From Caldicoprobacter oshimai DSM 21659 (GTDB lineage Bacteria > Bacillota > Clostridia > Caldicoprobacterales > Caldicoprobacteraceae), in the NCBI GenBank assembly GCA_000526435.1, contig JAGB01000002.1, positions 186,001 through 250,000 on the forward strand: 64,000 nucleotides of DNA, read 5' to 3'. The notes under the pieces are model-generated. The model searched no databases. It was not told the DNA's origin and was given only the letters and a program-made list of their open reading frames with translations. Each line of letters starts with the position of its first letter. The stretch's first letter is position 1. A program made the position numbers and the translations under genes. Below, in pieces: positions 28,907-38,340 of this stretch.

Positions 28907-29545
28907 TTATTTATCTCTGGCGTTATAATATTCACAGTATTCGGCCAGAAAACACTCATGGCATTTGGGCTTTCGGGCGGTGCACACCCTTCTCCCATGG
29001 CGTATGAGCCAGTGATGGGCCCTCGACCACTTGTCCTTGGGTATATTCTCCATAAGCTGCATCTCGGTATCCCTTACGTTTGCAGCATGCGCCAGTCCCA
29101 GCCTGTTAGCCACACGAAACACGTGGGTGTCAACCGCAATGGCATCCACGCCAAAGGCATTGCTGGCCACAACATTTGCCGTCTTTCTGCCCACTCCTGG
29201 AAGAGTCTGAAGTTCCTCAATATCCTGTGGAACTTGTCCACCGTATTTATCGAGTATGATTTGGCTTGTCTTGATTATATTCCTGCTTTTGGTTTTATAG
29301 AAGCCACAACTGTAAATTTCCTTCTCCAGCTCTTCCGGCGACAGTCGCGCAAAATCCTCCGGTCCCGGGTATTTTGCAAAAAGCGTAGATGTAACTTTAT
29401 TTACCTGCCTATCGGTGCTCTGGGCCGAAAGCATAGTAGCCACCAGAAGCTGAAATGGGGTTTTATATTTGAGCTCTGTAGTGGCTCCTTTATAATGTTT
29501 TTCCAGTTCATCCAGGATTTTTTGGTATCTTTCCCTGTCCGTCAA
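28907..29545 (-). CDS. nth: Endonuclease III
   Basis: A 212-residue DNA glycosylase/AP lyase that removes oxidised pyrimidines. The helix-hairpin-helix LPGVGRKTANVVASNAF contains the catalytic lysine, and the aspartate is in VDTHVFRVANRLGL. The iron-sulfur loop CTARKPKCHECFLAEYC has the C-x6-C-x2-C-x5-C spacing. It starts at TTG (29545) with a weak GGAG. It lies alone between the malic enzyme and the URO-D genes, all on the minus strand. Confidence 0.96.
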   Translation of the reverse strand: MTDRERYQKILDELEKHYKGATTELKYKTPFQLLVATMLSAQSTDRQVNKVTSTLFAKYPGPEDFARLSPEELEKEIYSCGFYKTKSRNIIKTSQIILDKYGGQVPQDIEELQTLPGVGRKTANVVASNAFGVDAIAVDTHVFRVANRLGLAHAANVRDTEMQLMENIPKDKWSRAHHWLIRHGRRVCTARKPKCHECFLAEYCEYYNARDK

Positions 29546-29653
29546 CAGAGCTCTTTTCTCCTTCCTTCAAACAGATTATCTTTGCATATTATACAATAAA
29601 CGCTGCAATTTACTCAAGCAGGATATATATAAAAATCTATAAGCAAATACCTG

Positions 29654-29693
29654 TGCCGCCCATATCAAGCCTTTACAGGCCATATGGGCGGCA
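29654..29693 (-). terminator. 12-bp hairpin downstream of the URO-D genes
   Basis: TGCCGCCCATAT (29654-29665) and ATATGGGCGGCA (29682-29693) are perfect inverted repeats. The stem is long and GC-rich but no U-tract follows on the minus strand, so termination is uncertain. Confidence 0.4.
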
Positions 29694-29723
29694 TACCATG
29701 AACTAATTCACTATAACCACCGG

Positions 29724-29782
29724 TTTTATAAAGCATAGAAAACGACAGCCAATTACGCCCATTTTCTATGCCTTTTATAAAA
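29724..29782. repeat. Imperfect ~19-bp inverted repeat
   Basis: TTTTATAAAGCATAGAAAA (29724-29742) is mirrored by TTTTCTATGCCTTTTATAAAA (29762-29782) with a two-base difference. It lies between the hairpin at 29654 and the broken URO-D gene and could be a second hairpin or a small mobile-element scar. The rest of 29546-29838 shows nothing else recognisable. Confidence 0.4.
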
Positions 29783-29838
29783 TATTCAACCAAACTCGGT
29801 AAGTTTTCCTCTGATTCCGTTATAAATCCCCTCATTAG

Positions 29839-30908
29839 TTAAGTCCTTTCTTTACAGGCCTCCACAAAGGCGATGACATTCTCTATAGGGACATCGGGTT
29901 CCAGCACATGTGTAGGCTCAAGGATTAAAGCTCCGTCATATCCTAAGGTCCTTTTTCGTTCCCTTACCACTCTTTTTACTTCATCTGGCGTTCCAAAAGG
30001 CATGGTGCTCTGAGTTCCAACCGTGCCTTTGAGAACCAAGTACTCCCCGTATTTTCGCTTTACCTCAATCGGATCCATGCACTCAGGCTGAATAGGATTC
30101 AAAATGGTAACTCCAATCTCAATAAGCTCGGGTATAATATCCATAATATTTCCATCGCTATGATAATCCACCTGTATATCAGGTTTTATATCCTTTGCAG
30201 CTTTTATCACTTTGGCCCATCTGGGCTTCAAAAATCTTCTCCAGTGTTAAATATCGAAAACATAAGCGTTCTTTCATTGGCCACATCGTCGCCTATGGTC
30301 AACCAATCTACCCCGGCCCTTGCCGCAGCTTGAGCAACTTTCACGTTCCGCTCACAAATCTTATCCAGTATGAATTCACATATCTCGGGATTAAGGAGCA
30401 TATCCACGAGAAACTGCTCGTATCCCCGGTTCTGCCAAGCAACTTCATAGATATGCCCCACCCAGCAGATAACAGGTTGATTGTTTTCATGAGCTATCTT
30501 AACCTGTTCTGCCATATGGCAATCCGTCCAACCCTCTACATTTGGATATGGAAAATCTTCTATTTCCCTAAGAGTTTTTGCGTTTCTCAAAGGACTGACA
30601 TATCTAGTGAAATGATACAGACTTCCCGGTATCTCCAGTACACCAATATCGTTGATAAACGCATTGGGTGGAATATCCATATCCTCGTAATACTTAGAAA
30701 AATCGGGCTTTTTAAAATCCTCAGGGGGCTTTAAGGCCACATACGCAACACGAGGCATATCAAAATTTTCTACAAAGCTGTCCTGTGGCTTTAAGCCCAG
30801 ATGTTGGCGAAGGCGCCTTTCCAAATCCGGAGTACAATGGAAGAAAAAAAGGTATTCATCATGTGGAATATGCTCCACTGTCGCCTTAAACAATTCCAAA
30901 CTATTCAC
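29839..30908 (-). pseudogene. Uroporphyrinogen-decarboxylase-like protein, frameshifted
   Basis: From GTG 30908 (AAAGGGGAG upstream) a URO-D superfamily protein reads MPRVAYVALKPPEDF ... ADGVDWL-like AAARAGVDWLTIGDDVANER, then breaks after LMFSIFNTGEDF. The next frame continues WRRFLKPRWAKVIKAA, HSDGNIMDIIPELIEIG, LNPIQPECMDP and LILEPTHVLEPDVP to the stop at 29839. The total of 1,070 bases is two more than a multiple of three, and relatives have three residues between FS and W where 11 bases stand here, so a two-base insertion near 30242-30252 fits. Such proteins are often corrinoid-linked methyltransferases rather than haem enzymes. The substrate is unknown. Confidence 0.75.
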
Positions 30909-31019
30909 AATGCTCCCCTTTCTATGCAACCCTTTTAAAATTATTGGGTTTCTAAGCCATAGTTTAATTGTAAGTGAAAACCTTGGCCAAGCAAATCTAT
31001 CCTTCCAGAGCCACCGATA

Positions 31020-31391
31020 TCATAGCATAGCAAAGTACTTTTCATCCGGCACATACTCCGGGATGCTGTTGCCTGTCCCCAGCGCGTAACCACCTGTGTT
31101 TTTTGTCCTTTCCAGCATGGCCCTGCAGTGCTGCTTGATCTCATCGATCGAAGCCCTACACACAAAATCCACATCAATACCACCAAGAATGGCTATTCTT
31201 CCACCCCAGCGATCATATGCCTCCTCCACTGGCATGATGGCATCCTCAAAGGAATGCTTTGCATCATATTCCATATCTTCAATACCAAGATAACTTATGG
31301 ATATAGAGACCTGCCGAAAAGCTTTGCAGCGCACTACCTCTGTTCTCAACACAAAACTCATACATTCTCTATCTGTCACCTGACAACACAC
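31020..31391 (-). pseudogene. C-terminal fragment of a second URO-D-like gene
   Basis: The minus-strand frame contains KHSFEDAIMPVEEAYDRWGG, then RIAILGGIDVDFVCRAS and GGYALGTGNSIPEYVPDE, the C-terminal third of a URO-D superfamily methyltransferase. The preceding residues do not look like the missing barrel and no start is convincing. The end (YFAML-stop) seems shifted too: removing two bases would read FAMISVALEG. It is a relic lying upstream of the other broken family member. The stretch 31392-31610 is a promoter-sized gap before the divergent gene, with no clear boxes. Confidence 0.7.
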
Positions 31392-31610
31392 AGACTCATC
31401 AGCTGTTTTCTGCCAAAACTATTTTACCATATTTTATTAGGCAATTCATCTTTCTCATCCTCAGAAAAACAAATTGACAGAAGCGATAAAACGCATCAAA
31501 ATCCTTGCAATAAAATTCTCATGCGGTGCATATAAATTTACTGAACTTACCTGTCCTACGTGATTTATTAATGTCAAAAATCAAGGGGTTTACAGATAGG
31601 AGGTGGCAAG

Positions 31611-33473
31611 GTGAAACTCTATTACCGCAATGACTATATAGTGCGGTTTAAAAACGGTGACTTATGGCACTTTTTCTCTCAAAAAGGAAAGGGTATATAC
31701 TTCCGCTGCATGGAAAAAAGCCGAAATTGGGGAAATGAGACAGAGCTTGTAGCAAACGCCCACGAGTACTTTTCCGTGTCGATCGACAGCCATGACCACC
31801 TGCACCTGATATACCAGGACCATAACGGAGAAATAGTATACATGGAGTATAACGGGAATACGTGGAACAAACAGTTGCTTCATCAATACGATACTTCATC
31901 GTACATAGTGCAATTTCCTACCATTATTGTTCTCAACGAGCAGGTTCACGCCATTTTTGCTGTGGGCACAATCCCCTCTACCGGCCTTTGGAGCCTTTAT
32001 CATTGCTATAACAACGGCAACGGCTGGATTAAAGGCGAGATAACCAGGTATGCGGATGGAAAACAGACCAGCCCCTTTTACCTTGACTATGACCAAAGAA
32101 ACATTCACATGATTTACCGCAGCCTGTACCGCAACCATCACAGATTATTTTACTGCCATTTTGATGGCGCCCGTAATCGATGGAGCATGCCCGAGAGCTT
32201 AAGCCGCAACCTGACCGACTGCAACATGCCCAGCATCCTCGTCAAAAACAACAGGCTTCATCTTGCATGGACGTCAATAAAAAATTCCAACCTGCAGGTT
32301 ATGTACCGAAACTGGAACCTGAATTCATACTTCAAAACTGGCTTGGAAAAAGAGGTGCTTTTGTCCAGTGAAGAATCGAACTGTTCGGATCCACAGCTCT
32401 TCTGGGCAGATAACCAGTTATGGTGCATGTGGTATCAAAACGACGATATATACTGCTGCTCATCCCCCGACGACGGCGTGACCTGGACCCAAGCAAAATC
32501 CCTGGAATGGTCGCATATCGGCAGCTGTTACTGCATAAAATATTCCAGCAACTATCCCGAAGACCAGTCCAACCTTAAAGTGCGTCGAATATTTGCAAAC
32601 CTAGACAACGGCCTGGAAATTCCCATACCGGGAGAATGCAAGGGCCTTCCCGAAGCCATACATAGTGTAAAGATAGAGGATTTGCCTTCGAAACCAACCA
32701 TGGACCAACCGCATTTTGAACATCCTGGTTCATTTCAGCAGGTAAATGCACCTTCTGCACCTTTAAAACAAAACAGCGCCGCTTCTGAGCTGCTCGCATC
32801 CAAAGATGCACCCTACAGCTCATCAGAAAAAGCTGCACAGGGAGATGCATCCCCCACACCGCCAACCTCCAATCAGGAAATGCACGATTTAAAACCAGCC
32901 GACGGCGGGCATGCTTCCGAAAGCGTGCATTCAACCAACGCAAATTCCACAACCCGTGATACAGCTTTGCATGCCACAGACTACGTGGCAGATAAAGAGC
33001 AAAGTATACCACAGCCAAACACACAACAGCCGGAGACTGAATTAAAAGAAGCACCCATAAAGTCAGATAATATAAGGCAAGAACGCCATCACCCTTATGA
33101 AAAAGCAGGGCAATTACCTGCCAACCAGACCATACCCGACAATGTCGTAAATCGCGTACTGGCCTTGATACAGGAGATGAACAAGGTCAATGGCCTGAGA
33201 GCAAGATTTCAGGCTCTCATTGCCAAAAACCAACCAGAACAGGACAGCACGTACTACCTTTTCCAACTTGATGCCCTCTTGAATTCCTGGATCAAAAAAG
33301 CCGAGGGAATCCAGGCTCAAAACCAGACCATCATGAGGGAAATCGAAGCGCTGCGAAGGCGTTCCATAGAAAATCAGCGGCAATGGGAAATCCTCCTGGA
33401 AGAATTTGAGGAAATAAAAGACCTACTAGAAAAAAACTTGAGAAGGGGTTTTTTAAGAAAAATCATAGGCTAA
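31611..33473 (+). CDS. Large hypothetical protein: propeller-like N-terminus, disordered linker, coiled-coil C-terminus
   Basis: I do not recognise a named family. Residues 1-350 are rich in W, Y and short repeating strands (NGDLWHFFSQKGKGIYF, DHLHLIYQDHNGEIVYMEY, NIHMIYRSLYRNHHRLFYCH, NRLHLAWTSIKNSNLQVMYR, NQLWCMWYQNDDIYCCSS), spaced ~50 residues apart as in beta-propeller blades. Residues ~355-510 are low-complexity, rich in S, P, A, T, H and Q. Residues ~515-620 form a predicted coiled coil (IQAQNQTIMREIEALRRRSI). No signal peptide or membrane segment is seen, so it is probably cytoplasmic or spore-associated. AGGAGG lies just upstream of the GTG start at 31611. It is monocistronic. Confidence 0.8.
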   Translation: MKLYYRNDYIVRFKNGDLWHFFSQKGKGIYFRCMEKSRNWGNETELVANAHEYFSVSIDSHDHLHLIYQDHNGEIVYMEYNGNTWNKQLLHQYDTSSYIVQFPTIIVLNEQVHAIFAVGTIPSTGLWSLYHCYNNGNGWIKGEITRYADGKQTSPFYLDYDQRNIHMIYRSLYRNHHRLFYCHFDGARNRWSMPESLSRNLTDCNMPSILVKNNRLHLAWTSIKNSNLQVMYRNWNLNSYFKTGLEKEVLLSSEESNCSDPQLFWADNQLWCMWYQNDDIYCCSSPDDGVTWTQAKSLEWSHIGSCYCIKYSSNYPEDQSNLKVRRIFANLDNGLEIPIPGECKGLPEAIHSVKIEDLPSKPTMDQPHFEHPGSFQQVNAPSAPLKQNSAASELLASKDAPYSSSEKAAQGDASPTPPTSNQEMHDLKPADGGHASESVHSTNANSTTRDTALHATDYVADKEQSIPQPNTQQPETELKEAPIKSDNIRQERHHPYEKAGQLPANQTIPDNVVNRVLALIQEMNKVNGLRARFQALIAKNQPEQDSTYYLFQLDALLNSWIKKAEGIQAQNQTIMREIEALRRRSIENQRQWEILLEEFEEIKDLLEKNLRRGFLRKIIG

Positions 33474-33637
33474 TCCAACAATCATCCAATACAAAACAAC
33501 ACAGCTATTGGCCACAAAAATTATATTTCCCAATAAATGCATTTAGCAAAATTACTGCCACAAAAACCGGAATATCAGTGAAATATATTCTTCTGTCTTG
33601 GAGAATGATATACTTCTAAAGGAAGGAGAACTCAATT

Positions 33638-34783
33638 ATGGTGATATACATGGACAACGCAGCCACTTCATGGCCAAAGCCCAAATCAGTCTACAGGGCC
33701 GTTCTAAATTGCATGAAGAGATATGGAGCCAACCCTGGCCGTTCGGGGCATAAGATGGCTATAGAAGCGGGAAAAATACTACTACATACCCGTAAAATGC
33801 TGTGTCAGCTCTTTTCGATAGATAACCCATTTCAAATGATATTTACCCTGAATGCTACCGAAAGCCTGAACCTGGCCATCAAAGGGTGTACAAAGCCAGG
33901 CGACCATATCATCACCACCTCCATGGAGCACAACTCGGTAGTGCGCCCGCTCAAAGAGCTCGAAAAGTATGATATAAAAACCACCTACGTAAAAGCCGAC
34001 AGCCAGGGACGAATCGATCCTCACGACATAAAAAAGGCTATTCGAACCAATACACGGCTCATCGTCACCACCCATGCCTCCAACGTGACCGGGACCCTTG
34101 TACCCATAGACGAAATAGGCAAAATCGCAAGGGAATACGGCATACTCTACCTAGTAGATGCAGCGCAAACCGCCGGAATCATACCCATCGACCTTTCAAA
34201 ATTGCCTGTGGACATGATGGCCATGGCGGGACACAAAGGGCTACTTGGCCCTCAAGGGACCGGCGTGCTTTACATCGCCCTCCATGTAAAGTTAAAGCCG
34301 TTAAAGGAAGGGGGTACAGGAAGCCAATCGGAAAACCTTTATCAACCCGAATTTGCCCCCGACAGGTATGAAGCCGGAACGCAAAACACTCCTGGAATTG
34401 CCGGCCTTGGAGCGGGAATTAGCTACATACTCCAACAGGGCCAAAAAAAGCTGCTTTCCCACATCATCAGGCTCGAGAAGTTCTTTTTAGAGGCTGTATC
34501 CCATATTCCCGGTATAAAGATCTACGGCCCCACAAACATGGATGAACGAATCGGTGCGATTTCAATAAATATAAAGGATTTTGACTCGGCATACATCGCC
34601 AACTTATTGGATGAAAGGTATAACATCGCAACTCGCGGTGCCATTCACTGCGCTCCTTTGGCCCATCAAACTATAGGCACCTTAAAGCAAGGAACCGTAC
34701 GCTTCAGCCCCGGCATTTTCAATACCATGGACGAAGTCAAGGAATGCATAAGAGCGCTGGAGCAGCTCAGCCACCTCAAATAG
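33638..34783 (+). CDS. Class V aminotransferase, cysteine-desulfurase-like
   Basis: A 381-residue PLP enzyme related to NifS/SufS. It opens YMDNAATSWPKPKSVY, has NPGRSGHKMA, the HNS motif SMEHNSVVRPL, VDAAQTAG (PLP-binding Asp) and the lysine in AMAGHKGLLGPQGTGV. A cysteine near the active-site loop is in RGAIHCAPLAH. This matches the 'cysteine desulfurase family protein' group whose physiological partner is often unknown. No iscU or mnmA is adjacent. ATG at 33638 has GGAAGGAG upstream. A terminator follows at once. Confidence 0.9.
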   Translation: MVIYMDNAATSWPKPKSVYRAVLNCMKRYGANPGRSGHKMAIEAGKILLHTRKMLCQLFSIDNPFQMIFTLNATESLNLAIKGCTKPGDHIITTSMEHNSVVRPLKELEKYDIKTTYVKADSQGRIDPHDIKKAIRTNTRLIVTTHASNVTGTLVPIDEIGKIAREYGILYLVDAAQTAGIIPIDLSKLPVDMMAMAGHKGLLGPQGTGVLYIALHVKLKPLKEGGTGSQSENLYQPEFAPDRYEAGTQNTPGIAGLGAGISYILQQGQKKLLSHIIRLEKFFLEAVSHIPGIKIYGPTNMDERIGAISINIKDFDSAYIANLLDERYNIATRGAIHCAPLAHQTIGTLKQGTVRFSPGIFNTMDEVKECIRALEQLSHLK

Positions 34784-34793
34784 CATTAAAGAA

Positions 34794-34826
34794 AAACCCC
34801 TGCAAGTTGACGCTCTGCAAGGGTTT
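34794..34826. terminator. Terminator between two convergent genes
   Basis: AAACCCCTGCA (34794-34804) pairs with TGCAAGGGTTT (34816-34826) with one mismatch; TCTCTATCTATT follows on the plus strand, and the minus strand also runs into A/T-rich sequence. It can stop the desulfurase-like and subtilase transcripts. Confidence 0.7.
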
Positions 34827-34832
34827 CTCTAT

Positions 34833-36083
34833 CTATTGGCCGAGTATGCTCTTGACATTCACCAGCCCTCTGCCCTGGGCATATATATTCTTATCTATAC
34901 TTCTTGCGTATTTCATGATCAGCGCCTTTACCTCATCCGGCGTGTACTCGGGATGTGCCTCAAAGATAAGGGCTGCTATGCCGGCTACTATCGGCGCTGC
35001 CACCGACGTCCCAGACATGGTAGTGTACGCCTTCTCCAATGAATAAAGCTTTGGTCCACCGGTATAGTCGCGGTCGGTGTTTAAAGATACCACATTCACT
35101 CCGGGCGCCACCACGTCGGGCTTGGGTATGTTGCCATGGGCTGGTCCGCGACTTGAAAACTCTGCAACCACATCATCGCTTATATCAACGGTTCGCTTAT
35201 CATCGACCGCTCCTACCGTTACAATGCTTGGGCTTATACCCGGGGTGGTGATAGTTCCTTTCTTTGGACCAGAGTTGCCCGCCGCAGCCGTCACAAAAAT
35301 GCCCTGTTTCCAGAGCTGGTTGACAGCCACCACAAGAGGATCATTCCTTATAGCTCCGGAAGGTTTGGAGCCGAGCGATAGGCACACCACCCTTATATTG
35401 TATTCCTTCCAGTGATCTGCCACCCATTGCATTCCAGCGACTATCTTTGAAGCGCTGCCCTCCCCATCCCTGTTCATAACTTTAACCGCGATTACGTTGG
35501 CCTCTGGAGCCACCCCTGCATACTTTCCTCCCGATGAATAGCCGTTCCCGGCCGCCACCCCTGCAACAAAGGTGCCATGCCCGTTATCGTCGTAAGGGTC
35601 CTTTTTGTCATTCACAAAATCCTTAAAGGCAATGATCCTATTTTTGGGCCTTATCAGATCAGGGTGAGGATAAACACCGGTATCAAGTATGGCAATTCCT
35701 ATGCCTTTTCCAGTATACCCCTTTAGGTTGACATCCCTGGCACCCACCTCTTGTGTGGCTATATTTAAAAGAGAATTTATATCCACATCGTCAGAAATAT
35801 ATCTTATGGACTCTATCTCTACAATTCTCTCAAGCATGGACCTAGGAATCTCAACCGCATAAGCATTGATAAGCGGAAACTCATACACTATCGTTACGCC
35901 CATCTTCTGTAAGCATTCCTTGCAAACAGAGGCTTGCTCCTCTTTAGAAAATATAATAGCCGAAAGCCTACTGTCTGAATTTAAGGTTTGAACTTTCTTG
36001 ATAAGCCTACGATCAATTTTCTCCTCAGCTCTAGTTACTCGATCTAAAAAAGGAAATAGCAACATTCCGAATAGAATGTTCAA
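34833..36083 (-). CDS. Subtilisin-like serine peptidase (S8)
   Basis: The 416-residue protease has the S8 triad: Asp in GIAILDTGVYPHPD, His in NGHGTFVAGVAAGNGY and Ser in TTMSGTSVAAPIVAGIAAL, with the oxyanion Asn in AAAGNSGPK. Residues ~30-110 resemble an I9-type propeptide (SAIIFSKEEQASVCKECLQK...NAYAVEIPRSML). There is no convincing signal peptide, so AprX-like intracellular maturation or leaderless export are both possible. It starts at TTG 36083 with AAAGGGGG about eight bases ahead. Confidence 0.92.
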   Translation of the reverse strand: MNILFGMLLFPFLDRVTRAEEKIDRRLIKKVQTLNSDSRLSAIIFSKEEQASVCKECLQKMGVTIVYEFPLINAYAVEIPRSMLERIVEIESIRYISDDVDINSLLNIATQEVGARDVNLKGYTGKGIGIAILDTGVYPHPDLIRPKNRIIAFKDFVNDKKDPYDDNGHGTFVAGVAAGNGYSSGGKYAGVAPEANVIAVKVMNRDGEGSASKIVAGMQWVADHWKEYNIRVVCLSLGSKPSGAIRNDPLVVAVNQLWKQGIFVTAAAGNSGPKKGTITTPGISPSIVTVGAVDDKRTVDISDDVVAEFSSRGPAHGNIPKPDVVAPGVNVVSLNTDRDYTGGPKLYSLEKAYTTMSGTSVAAPIVAGIAALIFEAHPEYTPDEVKALIMKYARSIDKNIYAQGRGLVNVKSILGQ

Positions 36084-36167
36084 TATTTCGCCCCCTTTAC
36101 TTGCATTTGGTATATCTTATGTATACCGTCAACAAGTTGTTAAGGGGGTACAGAAAAAGTTTATCAA

Positions 36168-36395
36168 TTAGCGGCCTTGCAACTCCCTAAGAAGTCTATC
36201 CAGCTTCCTCCTCTGTTGTGGCTCCAGCACAGGCATAATAGCCTTTATCATACCTTCGGCCTTTTCTCGTGTAATTCCCCCTTTGCCCGATTTGATCATG
36301 GCAGCCAGCTCACGTATCATCTCATCCTCCGATTTCCCCTGCATGCTTTGAACCATCTGCAACAATCTTCTTATGTCCTGATTTCCCATATTCAT
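36168..36395 (-). CDS. Small conserved-looking hypothetical protein, 75 residues
   Basis: Helical, charged protein with AGAGGAGGTG before the ATG at 36395, so probably real. The C-terminal half (IKAIMPVLEPQQRRKLDRLL) resembles residues ~235-255 of the 345-residue product at 36715-37752 (VKSIIPDEQQSKLNKLQKLI), suggesting a shared element. It is transcribed opposite to that gene, with ~145 bases between it and the small membrane protein. No function is known to me. Confidence 0.7.
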   Translation of the reverse strand: MNMGNQDIRRLLQMVQSMQGKSEDEMIRELAAMIKSGKGGITREKAEGMIKAIMPVLEPQQRRKLDRLLRELQGR

Positions 36396-36539
36396 AACAA
36401 CACCTCCTCTAAATCATTTTAATGTTGTTATAATACATAATTATTCAAAATCTCAAATATTGCTACTCCAAACCAATGCACATTTTATAGATAGCAGCAT
36501 ATTATGGGTAAAGAAAGCATCAAGGGTGGTGAGCGACTT

Positions 36540-36686
36540 ATGTCACAAGAAGTGCTCAAAGGCAGTTTCAAAGGTACCAATGTGCTGTTTTTCTTCATGA
36601 TACTGACGCTTATATGGGATGTACATTTTGAGATAAATCACCTGTTTTTCTTCTTTATATTTCTGGTATTGACATCTGCGGTATAG
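36540..36686 (+). CDS. Small membrane protein, 48 residues
   Basis: From the ATG at 36540 the product has a polar start (MSQEVLKGSFKGTN) and two hydrophobic stretches (VLFFFMILTLIW and LFFFFIFLVLTSA) split by DVHFEINH. GGTGAG precedes the start. It ends 28 bases before the next gene, with which it is likely cotranscribed. The family is unknown to me. An upstream ATG at 36504 has no SD. Confidence 0.6.
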   Translation: MSQEVLKGSFKGTNVLFFFMILTLIWDVHFEINHLFFFFIFLVLTSAV

Positions 36687-36714
36687 AACCGTGCAAAAAG
36701 CAAGGAGGAATTCT

Positions 36715-37752
36715 ATGGAGAACAAATACCCTTTTACCCCGGTACCCTCAAGACAAACAGCCCATAAAATGGGGCAACCATACCTCAGTGCTCCGCAGGA
36801 ACGGCCATCTGTCGCTGCCAAACCGACACCGCTTGCACCAACAAATTCAGCTACCAGAAACTTACCAAATGTACCAAAAAAAATCCCTGGTTTCTTGACC
36901 CCTCCCATAAATCCGCTGCCGCTGTTCCTTCTTTTCATCACAATCAAAGTACTGGCTTCAGAAATACATAGCGGCAACAAGGGTAGATTTTCAATAAACC
37001 TGTGGAACTCCATCAGCCAGGCGGTGTACAATCCCGAAACAATAAACATGCTGATGGCCGTAAGCCCTTACTTGGATGTACCAGAGCAGGAAGGGATATA
37101 TACCATTATAGGCATACTGGAAGCCATCCAAGTACTCAAAGGACTTCGAGAAGGAAGTTATCAGGCGCAGCGCATGCAGCAAATACCTGTCCTGGGACTG
37201 GAAAATGAAAACAAGGGATTGGGGATCATCAAGGCCCTAAGAGACTACATGCCTGAAAATAGCCGTCCCACCATTGACAGGGCTATACAGATCCACGAAT
37301 CGATCGAAAAGCTCTCCAATAACATAAAAATATACAGAAACAACCTGAAAATTGCAGGCAATCGCAAGCCAAACCCCATAGAGGAATTGGGCGAAATCAT
37401 AAAGGTTGTAAAATCCATAATCCCTGATGAACAGCAAAGCAAACTGAATAAACTGCAAAAGCTCATTCAGGTTGCTCAAGTAATGGATTTGGACGAGGTC
37501 ATAAAAAACAGGAATTCAACCCTTCAGTCCAGAAACAATGATTCACAAAAAGATAAATTTAAAACAGAAGACGAGGTTATTATAGACAAAGCCATGCAGC
37601 ACAAGGACAACATCTATCCCAGGGAACAAAAAAGCACGGCTCACAGCGATGACCATCAAACCGCATCAAATAATGACCAGAATCAATCCCTTGAAATGCT
37701 GCTCAGGTTGATGCAGCTCCTATTGCAGCCTTCCAACACAAAAACGGAATGA
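36715..37752 (+). CDS. Hypothetical protein with proline-rich N-terminus and helical body
   Basis: ATG at 36715 has a perfect AAGGAGG, giving 345 residues. Residues 1-65 are rich in P, T and S, then comes a hydrophobic segment, PLPLFLLFITIKVL (~66-79). Residues ~85-270 are helical with the motif IIPDEQQSKLNKLQ near 240 shared with the small divergent protein at 36168-36395. The tail is polar and Q/N-rich. It could be membrane- or spore-associated; nothing more can be said. A terminator follows. Confidence 0.75.
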   Translation: MENKYPFTPVPSRQTAHKMGQPYLSAPQERPSVAAKPTPLAPTNSATRNLPNVPKKIPGFLTPPINPLPLFLLFITIKVLASEIHSGNKGRFSINLWNSISQAVYNPETINMLMAVSPYLDVPEQEGIYTIIGILEAIQVLKGLREGSYQAQRMQQIPVLGLENENKGLGIIKALRDYMPENSRPTIDRAIQIHESIEKLSNNIKIYRNNLKIAGNRKPNPIEELGEIIKVVKSIIPDEQQSKLNKLQKLIQVAQVMDLDEVIKNRNSTLQSRNNDSQKDKFKTEDEVIIDKAMQHKDNIYPREQKSTAHSDDHQTASNNDQNQSLEMLLRLMQLLLQPSNTKTE

Positions 37753-37753
37753 A

Positions 37754-37781
37754 AAAAGGGCCCTTGCTATCAGGCCCTTTT
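37754..37781. terminator. Intrinsic terminator after the 345-residue protein
   Basis: AAAAGGGCCC (37754-37763) and GGCCCTTTT (37773-37781) form a strong stem followed by CCCTTGTTCATTTT on the plus strand. It can work in both directions, also ending the convergent ECF-type gene. Confidence 0.85.
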
Positions 37782-37794
37782 CCCTTGTTCATTT

Positions 37795-38334
37795 TCAACT
37801 GCGCTCCAAAGCCCTTTCTAGCATGGGCAGCACTATTAACGCCAGTACACCACCTATCGAAGCGGTGATCAGTTGAGGCCAGCTAAACTTTAAAGACATC
37901 AGCTCCTTGGCCTGTGGCGGCGTGTTGGGCATAAAGAAGGGGATTGCCACATGTACCACCGTTATGTACAAAACTAAGAATTTGCACAGGGCCCCTGCAG
38001 CCAGAGCTACGTATTTATTCTTTCTATAAAGAAGCGCTACCAAAACGACGATGGTGGCATTGCCCAGGGCTACAAAAGGCACCATAATGGGATTTGCCAG
38101 CACATTCTGCAAAAATGCTATAACCGGAGTCAAGATTGCGACTATGAGCCCTCCCTCGATCCCCACAACCACCGCTGCGATGATCAAACACAGATTTACC
38201 AATGAACCTACAACGTACTGGTCCACCAGGCTCGGAATGGGCATAAACAGCCTCAAAGATTGAAACAGCACTGCCAAAGCCAGAAGGATTGCCGTCCTGC
38301 CAATAAAATTAACCGTTTTATTTATAATCATCAC
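37795..38334 (-). CDS. ECF-transporter-S-component-like membrane protein
   Basis: A 179-residue protein with five to six membrane segments. The layout (AILLALAVLFQSLRL, YVVGSLVNLCLIIAAVVVG, LIVAILTPVIAFLQNVLANP, and a final VGVLALIVLP-like helix) matches substrate-binding S components of ECF vitamin/metal transporters. The substrate is unknown. No energy-coupling genes are adjacent. It begins six bases after the TM1266-type regulator gene, so the two are almost certainly one transcript. Confidence 0.75.
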   Translation of the reverse strand: MMIINKTVNFIGRTAILLALAVLFQSLRLFMPIPSLVDQYVVGSLVNLCLIIAAVVVGIEGGLIVAILTPVIAFLQNVLANPIMVPFVALGNATIVVLVALLYRKNKYVALAAGALCKFLVLYITVVHVAIPFFMPNTPPQAKELMSLKFSWPQLITASIGGVLALIVLPMLERALERS

Positions 38335-38340
38335 TCCCCA

